Origin: Aphelocoma coerulescens
Lineage: Eukaryota; Chordata; Aves; Passeriformes; Corvidae
Length of the DNA stretch: 64,000 nt
Direction of reading: 5' to 3'
NCBI RefSeq assembly: GCF_041296385.1
Contig: NC_091014.1
Coordinates: 18,947,578 to 19,011,577, forward strand
A program made the position numbers and the translations under genes. The notes below the pieces were generated by a model. The model was given only the letters and a program-made list of their open reading frames with translations, was not told the origin of the DNA and did not search any database. This document shows, one piece after another, positions 38,246 through 51,125 of the stretch (its first letter is position 1; each line of letters starts with the position of its first letter).

Positions 38246-39076
38246 AAGCAAGTTGAAAAAATCAACTGCATTATTAATTAAATAAGAAGATATTCAACAT
38301 TAAAAATAGCAAATAATCTCTGAGATTTTTCTGTTTACCCTTATTCTAATTCATTATAGAAATATATACGCATGCATGAATGCACACACACACTATTTAC
38401 AATTAGGTTTTAATTCACCTGTGCTGTGCTGCATAGTAAGACACCACACATTATCTTCTGTTGCATTCAATGCAAGAGGATATTGGGTTATGTTTGCATT
38501 AGACAATTTGTTAAATTTGAAGATATGTACAGTGCTCTGGAAAATAAAGGGAGAGAGTGATGGTCAGAAAGTGAAAATTTAAGGATATGACATCCCCCTC
38601 CTGAAGCCATGACATTTACGCAAATGACACACACCAATGCTGATTGTGAGCTGGTGAATTCTTTTATTCTATTGCAGGATAAAAGCCTGTGGGAATGTAA
38701 GGGTAACCATGAAGAGGAATCAAACCATGAAAATTTCATTAAGCACACTGATTTTAAGAAACAGAATTCCAAACATTTCATAATGCAAAAGGAACTCCAC
38801 CATTGCATCATACTCCATGGATATGAAATGTGGCAGACAGCCATGTTAACCAGGATGTACACCTAGATCTTTTTATATACTTAGGAACATGTGCAATCAG
38901 TGACTTTCAAATGCCATTCCCTACACCTGTATGAATTTGTACCACAGTGAGTGAATCTGTACAGGAAAACAGTTCATGTTGAGGACCTTTTATCCTCACA
39001 GTTTACTTGTTTTCTTTCAATTTTTTACTTCAAATTATCCCTAGTCTGGTTCTGTGATTGTACATAAAATATAATA

Positions 39077-39185
39077 AAAAAATCCACAAAACCAAAAAAA
39101 AAAAAAAAAAAAACACCAAAAAAACCAAACCACAACAAAACAAACAAAAAAGTCAAATGAAAACTAAAACAACCAAACAAACCCC
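39077..39185. repeat. A/C low-complexity tract
   Basis: Contains 20 consecutive A at 39094-39113, then CAAA/ACAAAC-type blocks to about 39185. The 60-codon Lys/Thr-rich frame here is an artefact of the low complexity. Confidence 0.85.
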
Positions 39186-40882
39186 ACAATTATTGATTGG
39201 AGAGTACAAGGTGTTTTCCCAACTTTGTCTGCTGATTTGATTTCATCTGAAAGGAAATAGTTTATACATTCCAAGAAACTGCTCTGTGATGCAAACAATT
39301 TCAGTCACTAGCATCACTCACTTTAAAAGTAGTCTTAACCTGTGCAAAAAACGCTAAGCACTTTCTCTTTTCCTGTACTGAGGAACAGTGACTGACTCTC
39401 CTCCCTTTACATTTCATTGGAAGTCTTAATTTAACCCAGAATTATAAAAATATAAACACTACGTAACATAGTAAGTAGTATCTCCAAGGATCAGATTCCT
39501 TCACTTGAAATGAACATTGTTATTTTTAAGCAGTTAATTTTGTAAGTCAGCTCAGGCAGATACTCAAGTACTGAGTGTACACCTTGGCCTGAATCCATAA
39601 AGTTTTTCCAGTAGTTCTGAATTTAGATAACCCCAGAATGACTAAATGGAAATCATTATCTACTTGTGGGTTTTGGTTGGTTGATTTTGTTCTTGTTTTT
39701 GTTGGGTTTTATTTGATTTCCTTCTTTGTTTGCTTTTATTATAATAAAACCCAATTACTAAACCAAACCAAAATTCAAAGTGTCAAGAGGATTACACAGT
39801 GTTTCCAGTGTTCTTTTGTTTTAGTTGTCCAGACTGTATGTGTGTAAGTATGTACCATGTAAACATTACCATATAAATCTGGGAATCTACATGTCAGTGT
39901 TATGCAGGGTTTAAATTTCAACATAAAGGATAGAAGGTAAGAGTGCTCCATTTTCTGACAGTTTTATCAGTTTGTTGGCACCAGCATCTCAACAAATGAA
40001 GCTAGCTGTTACAACAATCTCTTTTTAATTCTTTAAAAGGTTTTCTCAATTTGCCATTATAGCAGGATGTCTTCTGCAATTTACACAGCATAAATATGTT
40101 TTCCAGAATATAGAGAAGACTCAGATAATTTGGTGATAAATTTCTTGTTCCTAGAAATCTAGAAATAGATAAGGTTAGTTAACTACAGGTGCTCTTCTAC
40201 TAATAAACTTTAGGAATTTGAGCATATTAAGAACTATGGTAATGCAGCTATTAAAAACTTTGCAAAGAAGAAAAGTATTTATTCCTTTGATAGATACTCC
40301 TAATAATAATAATAATTTGTAATTTTCCCAAAGTAGTACTTCTACTGTCTGTTTAATGGTTGTTCAGGAAGGGGGAGGTTCTGTACCAAAAAAAGAGGTT
40401 CAAAGAAGCACAGAATCACATGTGATTAAAACAATAATATATCCAATATCTCTGCTCTATGTTATTGAATAATTAAACTGACATCTTCAGAAATGGGAAT
40501 TCTGTTTGATGAAGAAAATGAAGATAACCTTACCAGCCCTGTTGCATCATATAGACACTTCTATTTCTTGTGACATTAAGATTTAGTGCCTACACTTCAT
40601 ATATTTTCCTTTCGTCTTGGTTCTAATAAGGCTTACTTATCAATAATTGTTATTATTTCAAATGAAATCAATGGAAGTAATTATTTGGGGGAGAGAAAGT
40701 TTTCATTGCAATGGTTTTGTGAAAAGAGCAATATATACTCTTGTTCCAGCATCTTGGTGGTTTTTTCTTGGTTTATAATTCATACAAGTTATCTGCAGAA
40801 AGGTAGATTGATTTCTTCTTAGCTACTAGTTATTTTCATACACTTTCCATAACTAGATTAATAGTGAATGACAGTAAGGCTT

Positions 40883-40970
40883 TAAAAAAAAAAAAAGGTA
40901 GATAGGTAGATAGATAGGTAGATAGGTAGATAGAGAGATAGAGAGATAGATAGATAGATGATAGATAGAG

Positions 40971-41003
<33 letters not shown>
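40883..41003. repeat. Poly(A) followed by GATA tetranucleotide microsatellite
   Basis: A short A run (40883-40896) leads into GGTA/GATA and GAGA/GATA units that become pure GATA towards 41003. The pure 3' block has about eight uninterrupted units, and the 5' part is interrupted by GGTA and GAGA variants. It is likely polymorphic in the population. Confidence 0.95.
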
Positions 41004-41004
<1 letters not shown>

Positions 41005-41494
41005 ACACTTCAGTAAGCAGGGATGAAAAAAAACCTAAGAAACCAATTCATTCACTGCTGTCAAGTCAAACAAGCAAACTTATTTTAAAGTTTACTGCTA
41101 GTAATGGCAAAGACATTGATTCAAACTGTAATTACCACTGGCTTGAAAAGAATAACTGCTATTGCTCCGCACAGTTAAACAAATATGGTGCATGTCTATG
41201 CTACAAAGAGTGTAAACATTCTTTCTTTGTCTTTCTATATTTTCATTCCCTGAGAGAGAACTGACCTAAGTTAATTCCCAGCAGAAAATGACAGAAACAA
41301 TGCCTCAGTGGGCTCCTGTGTTTATTTACTACTGACTTACTTATTATGTATTCTTGCTTAAGGATCACATACAAATTCCTAGGAGCAAGTTTGTTTCTCC
41401 TGAACTGTCACACAAGAAATAGTAATTATTAGCAGAGATCACTTAGTCTCAATCCCAGTGCTTTCAAGATTTGTGTGTACTGTGTACTCACACC
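41004..41494. other. AT-rich spacer, nothing recognised
   Basis: Unique-looking sequence between the GATA microsatellite and a CR1 3' end. Confidence 0.55.
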
Positions 41495-42437
41495 TGAATA
41501 GAATCATAGAAGTGTTTAGATTGGAAAAGACCTTTAAGACCATCGAGTCTAACCACTAACCTGACAGTGTCAACTCCACCACTTGTCCCGAGGTCCACAT
41601 CTACACATCTACTACCAGGGATGATGATTCCTTCCACCATTCCCTGGACAACCTCTTCCAATGCTTGACAACCCTTTTGCCCCATTTTGTTTTAATATCC
41701 AATCGAAACCTCCCCTGATGCAACCTGTGATGATTTCCTCTTGTTCTGTTTCTTATTATTTGGGAGAAGGGCCTGACTTTTCAGGTAGTTCTGGAGAGTG
41801 TCCCCTGAGCCTACTCTTCTCCAAACTAAACAACCACCTCCCTCTGACATTTCTCATATGACTTACTCTCTAGAAACTTTCCAGCTCTGTTGCCCTTCTC
41901 TAGACAAGCTCCAGCACCTCAATGTCTTTCTCAAAAGTGAGGGGCCCAGAACTAGACAAAGAATTTGAGATGTGACCTCACCAGTGTCGAGTACAGGAAG
42001 ACAGTAACTGCCCTGTTCCTGCTGTTACACTATGGCTCAAAAAAGCCAGGATGACATTGGCCTTCTTGGCCAGCTGGGCACACTGCTCTATCATGTTCTT
42101 CCAGCTGTTGAGCAGCACCCCTAGGTTCTTTTCTACCAGGCAGCTTTCCAGCCACTTTCACCCAGCCTGTGGGGTTGTTGTGACAGAAGTGCAGCACTTG
42201 GCCTTGTTGAACCTCACACAGCTGTCCTCAGCCCATCGATCCCAGACCCCAGATCCCTCTGCAGAGCCTTCCTACCCTCCAGCAGATCAATACTCCCATC
42301 CAACTTGGTGTCCTCTGCAAACTGAGTGTGTACTCGATCCCCTCATCCAGATGACTGACAATGATATAAAACAGAACTGGCCTTAAAACTGAGCGCTGGG
42401 GAACACCACTTGTGACTGACCACCCACTGGATTTGTG
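41495..42437 (-). mobile_element. CR1 LINE fragment: part of reverse transcriptase plus 3' region
   Basis: About 940 bp, 5'-truncated. On the minus strand the copy opens in ORF2 reverse transcriptase: a frame near 42430-42330 reads [16 protein letters not shown] followed by [10 protein letters not shown], the CR1 block just before the catalytic box. In the next frame the box reads FAED (42321-42310) where CR1 normally has FADD, and a one-base shift separates it from the upstream frame. The 3' region follows, ending in the CR1 terminal signature at 41500-41540 (plus strand GAATCATAGAAGTGTTTAGA). The gene is dead. Confidence 0.95.
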
Positions 42438-43444
42438 AGTTTTAACAATGGCAAGTGCAAAACAAAACAAAAAAATTTTTGGCACTTTCATATTAGGAGT
42501 GACAAGAATGCCTGTATTCATCTCATTTATCTAGTGGCTACATTCAGTGTATTTAATGCTCCATATTAAATGTGTTAAGTATAATCATTTGTCTACTTAT
42601 CATTGTCAAATATTATGTAATTTGTTGTGCAGACAGAAAGGGAGGTTAGAGAGGCATGCTTTGGCATGTAATATTAAAGTACAGAATCACAATCCATTAC
42701 GTTCCATTAACAGCAAACAACCTTATTCATAATAGAGTGTTAAGTGCCAATTATCATAAGCTCTCTGCTTATTAATTGACATGTGTTAGCAAGCTTTTAA
42801 AAAAAAGATTGAGATTAATTTGGACTGACATACTGATTCTTTCTGAGGGCTGAATATGTGTTATGAAAACCTACTACTTTTAAGCAAATTCAGTTCCCAG
42901 TGAAGCTTATTAAATCTCACAGCAAATTGTTGTAGTAAATATGTACTAACATTTTGACATAGAGGCAAAAATGTGCAAATATGGAGATAAAAATATCTTC
43001 CAAAGAGCGCTTAATTCTAGATAGGTCTCTTACTCCATATTGCTGCACTGAGTAGAACTACTAGCTTTTTCTTATCTTTCAGTCATGAGCTCAGGTTCCC
43101 CTACTTCAATGATGTAGCTTCTATCTCAAAAACCTTCACATTCAGGGTTTGAAGGTCAAACTACCTCTACAGCTTTATCTATATACTGCAGTTCTCTTTT
43201 GAGATAGGAACCTTCTTTGTCCTGTTCCATTCTGTTTTCCCCCGAACACCCTAAAATTTTCTTTTTTAGTTTTTAATCTTTTACTTGAAATATTTGAGGA
43301 AACACTTTCAAGATTTTCTCTTCCTGAAGTATACTGTTAAATTAGGGGTTTTCCACAAAACAACCAACCAATCAAAAAACAAAAAGAAAATGTAAAAGAT
43401 AAAGGTTACCTTTCTCCCTCTAATTTTACACTAAGTCTAAAGAG
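42438..43444. other. AT-rich spacer between opposing CR1 copies
   Basis: About 1 kb without an open frame of note or a recognised repeat. It lies between the 5' end of the minus-strand CR1 and the 5' end of the plus-strand CR1. Confidence 0.55.
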
Positions 43445-44852
43445 GAAATACCAGCTGAAGGGGTTGACCAATGTTATTGTTAAGCTGCTCTCCATCATCT
43501 TTGAGAAGTCACGGGGAACAGCAGAGATGGCTGAGGACTGGAGGAAAGACAATGGTCACTCCAGTCTTCAAAGAGGGTGAACAGAAGGACTCAGGGAACT
43601 ACAGCGACTCAGGGAACTACAGCTTAGCCAATCTCACCTAATCCCTGGAAAGGCAATGCAACAGCTCATTATGGATGTTCACTTTACGCACATGGACAAA
43701 GAAGAATGTTCTCAGGGTAGTCAGCATGGACTTGCTAAGATAGAAATCATGCTTGACCAATCTGGGACCCTTCTGTGCTGACATGACTGGCTGGGTAGAT
43801 GAGGGGAGAGCACTGGATGTTGTCTTCAGCAAGGCTTTTGACGCTTTCTCTGATAAGATCCTCACACATAAGATCAGGTGTGGGTTAGATGAGTGGACAG
43901 TGAGGTGGAGTAAGAAGGGGCCAAATGGCAGATCTCAGAGGTTTGCGGTCAGCAGTGCAGTCTGTGGCCACTGGTGTTCCACAGGGTCAGTACAAGAGCA
44001 CATGCTTGGCAAGTTGGCAGAAGGTAGAAAACTTGGAGTGGCTGATACACCTGAAGGCTGTGCTGCCATTCAGCCAGACCTGGACGGGCTGCAGAGTTGG
44101 GTGGAGAAGGACCTAAGGAAGTTCAACTAGAGCAAGTGGTGGGTCCTGCACCCATGGAGGAAAAACCCCATGCACAAGTACAGACAAGGGCCTGACCTGC
44201 TGAAAAGCAGCCCTATGGACAGTAAGTGTGTCCTTGAGACCAGAAGACCCAACGGCATCCTGGGCTGCATTAGGAAGAGTGTGGCCATCAGATCGAGGGA
44301 GGTGATCCTGCCCCTGTACTCTGCCCTGGGGAGGCCACATCTAGAGTGCTGTGTCCAGTTCTGGGTTTCCCTATGCAAGAAAGACAAGAAGCTACTGGAG
44401 ACGGTCCAGTGAAGGGCTATCAAGACAATTAGAGAACTGGATCATCTCTGTTATGAGGAAAGGCTGAGGGAGCTAGAACTGTTTTGCCTGGAGAAGAGAT
44501 GACTGAGAGGGCAATTTATAAATGGATGTCAATATCTTTGGGGTGGCCATCAGGAGGATGGAACCACACTCTTCTAGTGGTGCCCAATGACAGGACAAAA
44601 GGCACAAATTTAAAAACAGGAATTTCCATCTGAGTATAAGGAAAAACTTATTTCCTTTGAGGATGACAAAGCACTAGAATAGCCTGCCCAGAGATGATGT
44701 GGAGTCTCCTTCTCTGGGGATATTAAAAACTTGCTTGGAAAAAGATCCTGTGCAATCTGCTATAGGTGAACCTTTTTAGCAGGGGGGATATGACTAAATG
44801 ATCTCCAGAGGTCCCTTTTAACCCCAACCATTGTGTGATCCTGTGATTCATT
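43445..44852 (+). mobile_element. CR1 LINE, 5'-truncated copy with broken ORF2 and intact-looking 3' end
   Basis: About 1.4 kb. Reverse-transcriptase segments appear in order. GACTGGCTGGGTAGATGAGG near 43787 gives MTGWVDEGRALDVV, followed by FSKAFDAFSDKIL and CGLDEWTVRW. GVPQG is at 43973-43987, and KLGVADTPEGCAAIQPDLDGLQSWVEKDL comes after a frame change. Only about 23 bases separate GVPQG from the next block, where relatives have about 75, and the FADD catalytic box reads LAEG (44014-44025). The VILPLYSALGRPHLECCVQFW block lies near 44305-44365. The 3' end carries GGTCCCTTTTAACCCC and TGTGTGATCCTGTGATTC at 44807-44850. An 18-bp tandem duplication lies at 43588-43623. Confidence 0.95.
43588..43623 (+). 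repeat. 18-bp exact tandem duplication inside CR1
   Basis: GACTCAGGGAACTACAGC occurs at 43588-43605 and again at 43606-43623. Relatives carry one copy of the GGGAACTACAG block, so this is a post-insertion or source-element duplication. It adds six codons without changing frame. Confidence 0.9.
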
Positions 44853-47800
44853 CCCTGGAGAGAATACAGCAGAGATAAATCTGGCCTGCTTATATACAAA
44901 ACCTTAAAATCTGGGTATTTCTACAAAAATCTATTAGATTAAATAGAAGCTAATTGTTCAGAAAAATTCTGTGACATTTTCACCTGAATTGTGAAAACAA
45001 CTGCTGTTCATCCTAATTGTTAATAATGATGTTATTAATAAAGATGTCAACACATGTACTTTGGAAAATGAGCCTATACCAGAATTTACTCAATTGTATC
45101 TAATTAACAATAGATATTACATGCTTGTTTATACTGAAAAAAAATCTCAATTAGTAGCAGAATCAAGAGAGTCTGCTTACATTACAGTGATTTTTTTTTT
45201 TTTTACTGCTGTTTCTTTTATTCTAATAAAGGGCTGCATGCATACACTTTTTTTGAAACTCACAGACAGACTCAACCTCTCCAGGTGCATTTATTATTTT
45301 GTATACACTGTCTCCTCTTCTTTTGTCTACACACTACCCAGAAAAAAAGTCAAATCCTTTGTGTAGGGAGTTCAAAATTCTATTTTAAGCACCAAAAAGA
45401 GAAAAAAAAATAGGTATGGGACTTCAGAAATTATTGCTATTACTAACAGTGTTGTAAGTATAGGACATACCATTCACTTTGACACAAAATGTCTCTTTTA
45501 ATGGAAAAGAACAGATGAAAAGTTCATGAGGGGCTCCCTCAGGTGTCTCTTGACATTTCATGGAGTTGGGGGCAGGTTTTGCCATGTAACAATTACTTAG
45601 ATATCAGGACAATTTCAGTTTTGCGTAAGAACTTTGTGACCTCCCTCAGGTGTATTCCTCATCTGTGTGCAAGTTGCACAGACCATAGCTACAAATAATT
45701 TTTCTGTATAGATATTGATTCAGTAGCATAGCTTTGATCTATTTATATCAGTTTTCTTAGCCAATGGCCATGGTAAATTGTTAAGTCACAAAAATGTAAT
45801 TAGTCTCTGTTATGACACATAACATAAATATTCAGCCACTGATGCTGTTATTATTTTAGTCTAAACCCAGGTTCATTTTATTCCAGAGGGATCATGGACA
45901 CAGCTGCAAAAACCAGAGAGACTAAGATTTCAAGCATATACCCTAAAGCAATAACATGTAGTCCCTGAGGTTATTAGAAACTCTTTAAGTAGATGTAAAA
46001 CAAAGGTGAAAATTCATCAGCTGAGATTAGCTTTTTCTTGTTAATCAGCAGCTATTATGCAAGGCACTCTGAGATTCATTCTCCAATGTGCTACTATACA
46101 TAAAAGGAAGGCTGATTGAGTGATTGACAGACAACAAGGCTAAGCTCAAGTAGACCAAAGTTTTCCCTGGAGAAGTCTGAAAGTGTTTAAGGTTTTATTT
46201 TAATGTCAAGAAATTCTAAAAGAGAAAATGAGAACTTTTGTAAGGAAATAAAAAAAAAGGAACCAAAATCTGAATTCACAAAGTATTATAACATTTAATG
46301 GGAAAGTATTACAATTTATCAAATGTTCTAAACAATCAATTCTAAACAGACAATACCAGGGAGTGAGTTAGATATATCAAAAATGGATGGAAGTCGGCAA
46401 GACAAAGAATTGAGTCCTATAGCTTAAACCTTACAAGCTTAGGCAATTTCTAAGAAATTACTCGGCAGGAATTTGGGAGGAGAATGGAAACTAAGCCATA
46501 AAATTAACTCAGAGCAACTAAGAAAAGCAACTGGCTTTTCTGTGGGAAATCATTCACATCTTGCTAATTTCAACATTTATGGGTGAGCGAAAAGCATAAA
46601 ATCTTTCTTTCTACTCGTAGGTGTAAATCATGACAAGCAGTTTGCTGGAAAAAAAATTGAGGGAAAGAGAGGAATTTTCTTTAGCCCTAAATTTGGGAAT
46701 ATTTTGAACATATTTTACTTTACATTATACAAATTGAACTCATCATTTTTGTTCTAGGCAAAAAGATAATATTTGAAATGGAATTAGGCACATAACTGCA
46801 TACTTCGTATGAGTGACAAGAAGCTGAGGTACAACTGTAAGGATCAAAGCAGATGAAAAATCCAATAAAATTTATGTACAATGGAATTAAATTATCAAGA
46901 TAAGAAAATGTTCAGAAGTCAAGAAAAACTAGAGAGATGAGAACAGATAGAAATCAAATCTGATTATTATTATTATGGTACCTGATGTGTAAATACCCAT
47001 CATTACTTCTGAGAAGTGCACTTAAAGTTCTTCAGGGTGGAATAATTGTTATTCTAATGTTAGTCTATTAATTTTCTGTTGACCTCAAGTTCATCAGTGC
47101 TTGAATATAAGTTTTCTGCTCTGGGTTTATTCTTCTGATATGCTATACCATTTTGGGTCAAAGTGCTAAATACAGTGCTGTGGTTTGAAGATGGTGGTAG
47201 AAACTGTTCTTTTTTAGCATGTGTATCTACAGTTTTCTGTCCATAACTTGAGATTTAACAACAGATTTAAAAAGGAAAAAAAAAAAAAAAATAAATAGAG
47301 CTTTTGTAGTCTGCCATCCTTCTAAACAGCTATTTTATTCTTTTGACTTGATGGTTCTGGTAAGTTACTAGACATGTAACTAAGGGAAATACATTAATTC
47401 TCCCTAAGGATTTGTTTGGGTTTGCTGCAGTCAGTCCTTCAGACAGAATGGCAACAGGCACCTCGAGGTATGGGACAAGCCAAGAGACCAGAGATGACAG
47501 ATGAGTCTGAGTAGCTGAGGTGACAGGATACATTAGGATTTCTCAGTTGTGACTATGAGTCAGCAGAAAACCTTAAACTATTGTACAGACATTTATAAAA
47601 CATCATCACAGTTACTGTTGGTAAGCCTGAAGGCTCACAGCATCAGGATTCCAGATGAATGCCTGAGGCATAAAGAATTTAGGGTAAGAAAACTTTTTAA
47701 AGTAAATAAATAAATAAAAAAATGTGGGTAATCTGAGTTCTGAAGTCTCCTTTTCTAGCATGAATTATATAATGGTATATAATACATTTTTAAATTTAGT

Positions 47801-49430
47801 TTTTCTGAGACTATTCTATTGAAAATTACAGCTGTATCTTTAGATTTTTCTTTTAGACTCTGATTGACAGGATTATAAATTCAAAAACTCTGAACACAGG
47901 CTTAGAATTATGCCAAAAGCCATCACTGAAACTACTGCTCTTTCATTATGTTTCTTATTATTTAAATATATGTATGGTAGTAAATGGAAGAGCAAAAATT
48001 ACAACTCTATCCCTGGACAATACCATCTGCTGCTTTCCTGTGGTTCTTTCCATGTCTAACACTTCAGTGACCATCAGCAATGAAGCACACAACAAGTCAT
48101 TCTTGCCTGTGAAGAGCTGAGGTGGGAAAAGGATAGTTTTTAGATAGAGGACATATCTCCACAGGGACAGGATGATGGATTTTACTCCTGATCCCAACAT
48201 TAACTCAGCTTCATTTGGGACATATCTATTCCTTAGTTTTTTTATTGATAAAGATGCTACAATATTTTTTGCTACAAAGTATGTTTAATATGGAAATTAT
48301 TTTGAACATAAATAATGTTTCTTTTTCTAAGAACAGAATCTTGAATCAGACCTCAATTTCATATGGTTTCGAAAATAAATTAACAATAAAAACTGTTTTA
48401 TATTCGAAGATGTTGAAAAGAAGAAAGCTTAAAATCAAGTTATGACATTGAGTTCAGCTCCATATTTTGTTGCACAATGCTAGTTATTTTCCAGTGAGGT
48501 TTAACAATTTTTTCAGGAATCATTTTCATTATATGCAGATTTCTATTAAATGTTTTGTATCAGTGTTTTACGCCTTGTGTCTACTTAGCACAGGCATTTA
48601 TTTGTATTTCCCAGGGGTAAATTCCTGATTAGTAGAAAATGTAGAACTGAGAAAAATGCCAATTCTGGTTCATTAATTGCAGTACAGATGGATAGCTACT
48701 TTCATGAAAAGCTACAATATCTTTGCTTTATATTATTTGAAATTTCATACTATCCTAGAGAAATATATGTCCATTTTTGCAGTCAGAAATGACAACAGAG
48801 TGAATAATTTTCAGACATCTGATAAGGTATAAACAGAAATACATTTGTGGAATAGAAAACTTCAAATATGACCCATAACCTGGAAAGAAACATCATCTCT
48901 AGTTTTTACTGTGTTTTGTAGAGAAATGGTTTGTGAAAGTCTCCTGTTGCCCTCCCTCATTGACTGTTAAAACTAATTTTACACTAATTAATACATCTAT
49001 ATTTATATAAATCTATTTATATCTCAACACACAAAGAATTTGTTGTAATAACATTTCTCCCATACCGAAAGATCCAGTGGACCTTTTCAAAATCACCAAT
49101 TTTTCAAAAAGAAAAGTCAAAAATATGCAAAATACATTTAGGTAAAATGCCAAATAACAATTTATAAGCAAAGTGAAATTGCCCAAAAAGAAACACCAAC
49201 CTCTTTTAATCTTCAAGAAAAGAGACAGTTTCATTGCTACTCTACTGAAACTGTTCCTAAAGGCTAGTTTAGTAAGATTCAAATGTTCAAAATCTGTTGA
49301 TGGTGTTATAAATCTTTTATGTGTCCCTGTATTTTATAAGGAAAAACATGTCCAATTTATAATTACTAAGGTGTGTTTTTTCAAGTGTTCATCACATCAA
49401 CAATATGTGATCTAGTATGATCCAATTCCA
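44853..49430. other. AT-rich unique sequence, no gene seen
   Basis: About 4.6 kb without a recognised transposon or gene. The longest frame is about 101 codons at 45061-45366 and includes a poly(F) stretch from a T run. An A run of 16 lies at 47276-47291. Confidence 0.55.
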
Positions 49431-49760
49431 GCTTTCTCATTGGTCACTTGTCCTAATTTTACTCGCAGGTGCCACAAAGGGGTTGGAGCCTAGAGACGTG
49501 TGGGCTTGTCTATGTTGTTATTCTATACCATCCACATTACCTCCAGGAAGAGTGGCTTCAGAGGGAAGAAAAGGGTGTCCACACACCAGGAGTAGCCACC
49601 TTTTGATCTTTTCCTTTTTTAGGGAAGTTGCGGGTAGCCAGCGCTGTGGACTCCGTCCTCTCTCACAAAGGGGGTGCGTAGACATGGAGCAGTTTATTTG
49701 TAGTTTAATTCACAGCTGATTTTAAACCACCACATTCCTATAAATGGGTTGACACTTCTA
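49431..49760 (-). mobile_element. Probable ERV LTR fragment
   Basis: GC rises in this stretch. On the minus strand there is a TATA-like TTTATAG near 49744-49738, then an AATAAA poly(A) signal at 49698-49693. A GC-richer U5-like part follows with TGGCTACCCGCAACTTCC near 49645-49628. The spacing of about 45 bases and the composition fit an LTR R/U5 region. The U3 start and both ends were not found, and no target-site duplication was seen. An unrelated GC-rich segment is the alternative. Confidence 0.5.
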
Positions 49761-50974
49761 TAGCAAAATTTCTCTCTTCTGTTTTTATCATTCATTAAGA
49801 TGAGGCAAATTGCATCCTGTAAATGCTTGTTTTATTCCAGTTCCCATAAAGGACACTGTTCAGGTCCTTTGAGGGTTAGGTAAGATGAATAAGAGCATTA
49901 CTGAGGAGAAAATGCAACAGTCAGTGCCTGAGTACTTTTCTCCATGTGCCAGCACTGCCCAGCAGTTTGAGACACAAAATTGCCTGAAGTACCTCTTTGC
50001 ATTTTCTCAATATGATTCCGTTAGTTTGACCTTTCAGGTTTGGGTAAAGTGAGACTTTAAGTAAACAGAAAACAACTGAAAGCTGAAAGGGAATAATTTC
50101 TTCTTTCTGCAAGTGCTGCAATATTTGTGTGTCTTTTTACCATTCTTTTGCTGAAATTAAAAGGAGAAAAGAAGCAACTATGTGCGGCTAATAACAGATT
50201 ATTGTTTCTAGATTGTCTATCAGAATGCAGTGATTAAGCACTGTGGAAAATGGGACATAGAAAAGCATATTAAGAGAGTAGAAAACTAGTGCAGTAATAA
50301 AAGATACTGCCTTTTTTCCAGCTGTGGTCTTTGAACATTTTAGGAAGGTATGAATAATAGCTTGGACTTTGAATTTTTTTATTTCTTTTCAGAGCTTTCC
50401 CCCAAGGTGGATGTGATAAATATGGGCAATTTGTTTTCTCCACCTGACCAGAACAACTGTTTAATTTTTAGTTTTGTTTGACAAGCTGACCCATCCATTC
50501 AATCTGTGAGACACAAGGCATTGTTACTGTAATGTCTCAGAAGGAAGAGACACAAAATGGAAGCAATGCAGTTAGTACAGCTGCTTCTTATCCTGTCTTT
50601 TGATGTTTTACAGTATGTCCAGTAAGATGGACCAGCAAATCATGACAGAGTTCATTACCGGCTTATGGTCTGGCAAGGTTCTTACAGCTTCAGAAACATT
50701 TAGGGCTGATTGAGTAACTTAAATGTACATCATTTCTATAAATGAATGAAAAGAATGAAGGGTTTTTTCATGGATATTAATTCTGGACTGATATTGGAAA
50801 CTGAGATATCCGAAAATGGAGAACATGGAAGAATAATGGAAAACAATTCATAACAGAGATGACATGCATAAATGATTGATTTTCTGTCTGCTCATATGCT
50901 CTTTTGAGGGATACACAAACTGAATTACTCATTATCTGCTAGAGTAGCCACCCTTGTTAAGTAAGCATACTAAA
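49761..50974. other. AT-rich spacer, no gene seen
   Basis: Nothing recognised between the probable LTR fragment and the LTR at 50976. Any U3 part of the former would lie at its left edge. Confidence 0.5.
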
Positions 50975-51028
50975 CTGACACTGTTGGGGCTGCCCGAGGC
51001 AGCACAGCATCCAGCTGCAGAAGTCCTT

Positions 51029-51125
51029 GGTGTCAGCTGCAGCAGGCAGGGAAAGCTGTCAGCTGCAACAGGCAGGGGTTGGCTGCAGCCTGCAGGGAAA
51101 GCTGTCAGCTTGCAGGGAAAGCTGG
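51029..51125. repeat. Diverged tandem repeats in LTR U5
   Basis: Three to four imperfect copies of a roughly 20-30-base block built on GTCAGCTGCA and GCAGGGAAAGCT, with variable spacing. They lie downstream of the LTR poly(A) signal on the minus strand. Confidence 0.75.

Larger units (their letters stand above)
33313..40882. other. Long AT-rich stretch, no gene seen
   Basis: About 7.5 kb with no recognised LTR or CR1. The longest frames are 109 codons at 34818-35147 (plus) and 124 codons at 38488-38862 (minus). Neither shows a domain or signal peptide I recognise. Homopolymer and homopurine tracts are listed separately. Isolated exons cannot be excluded. Confidence 0.5.

Noticed and set aside
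38488..38862. 124-codon minus-strand open frame (with an 85-codon frame opposite)
   Set aside because: Rich in Ser, Cys and His with no recognisable family. The antiparallel frame is equally open, which argues for a chance stop-free patch.
39058..39240. 60-codon Lys/Thr/Gln-rich frame
   Set aside because: A direct translation of an A-rich low-complexity tract.
40883..41003. GATA units as a GATA-factor enhancer
   Set aside because: The tandem, variable structure is that of a microsatellite. Binding may occur, but nothing in the sequence supports a selected regulatory role.
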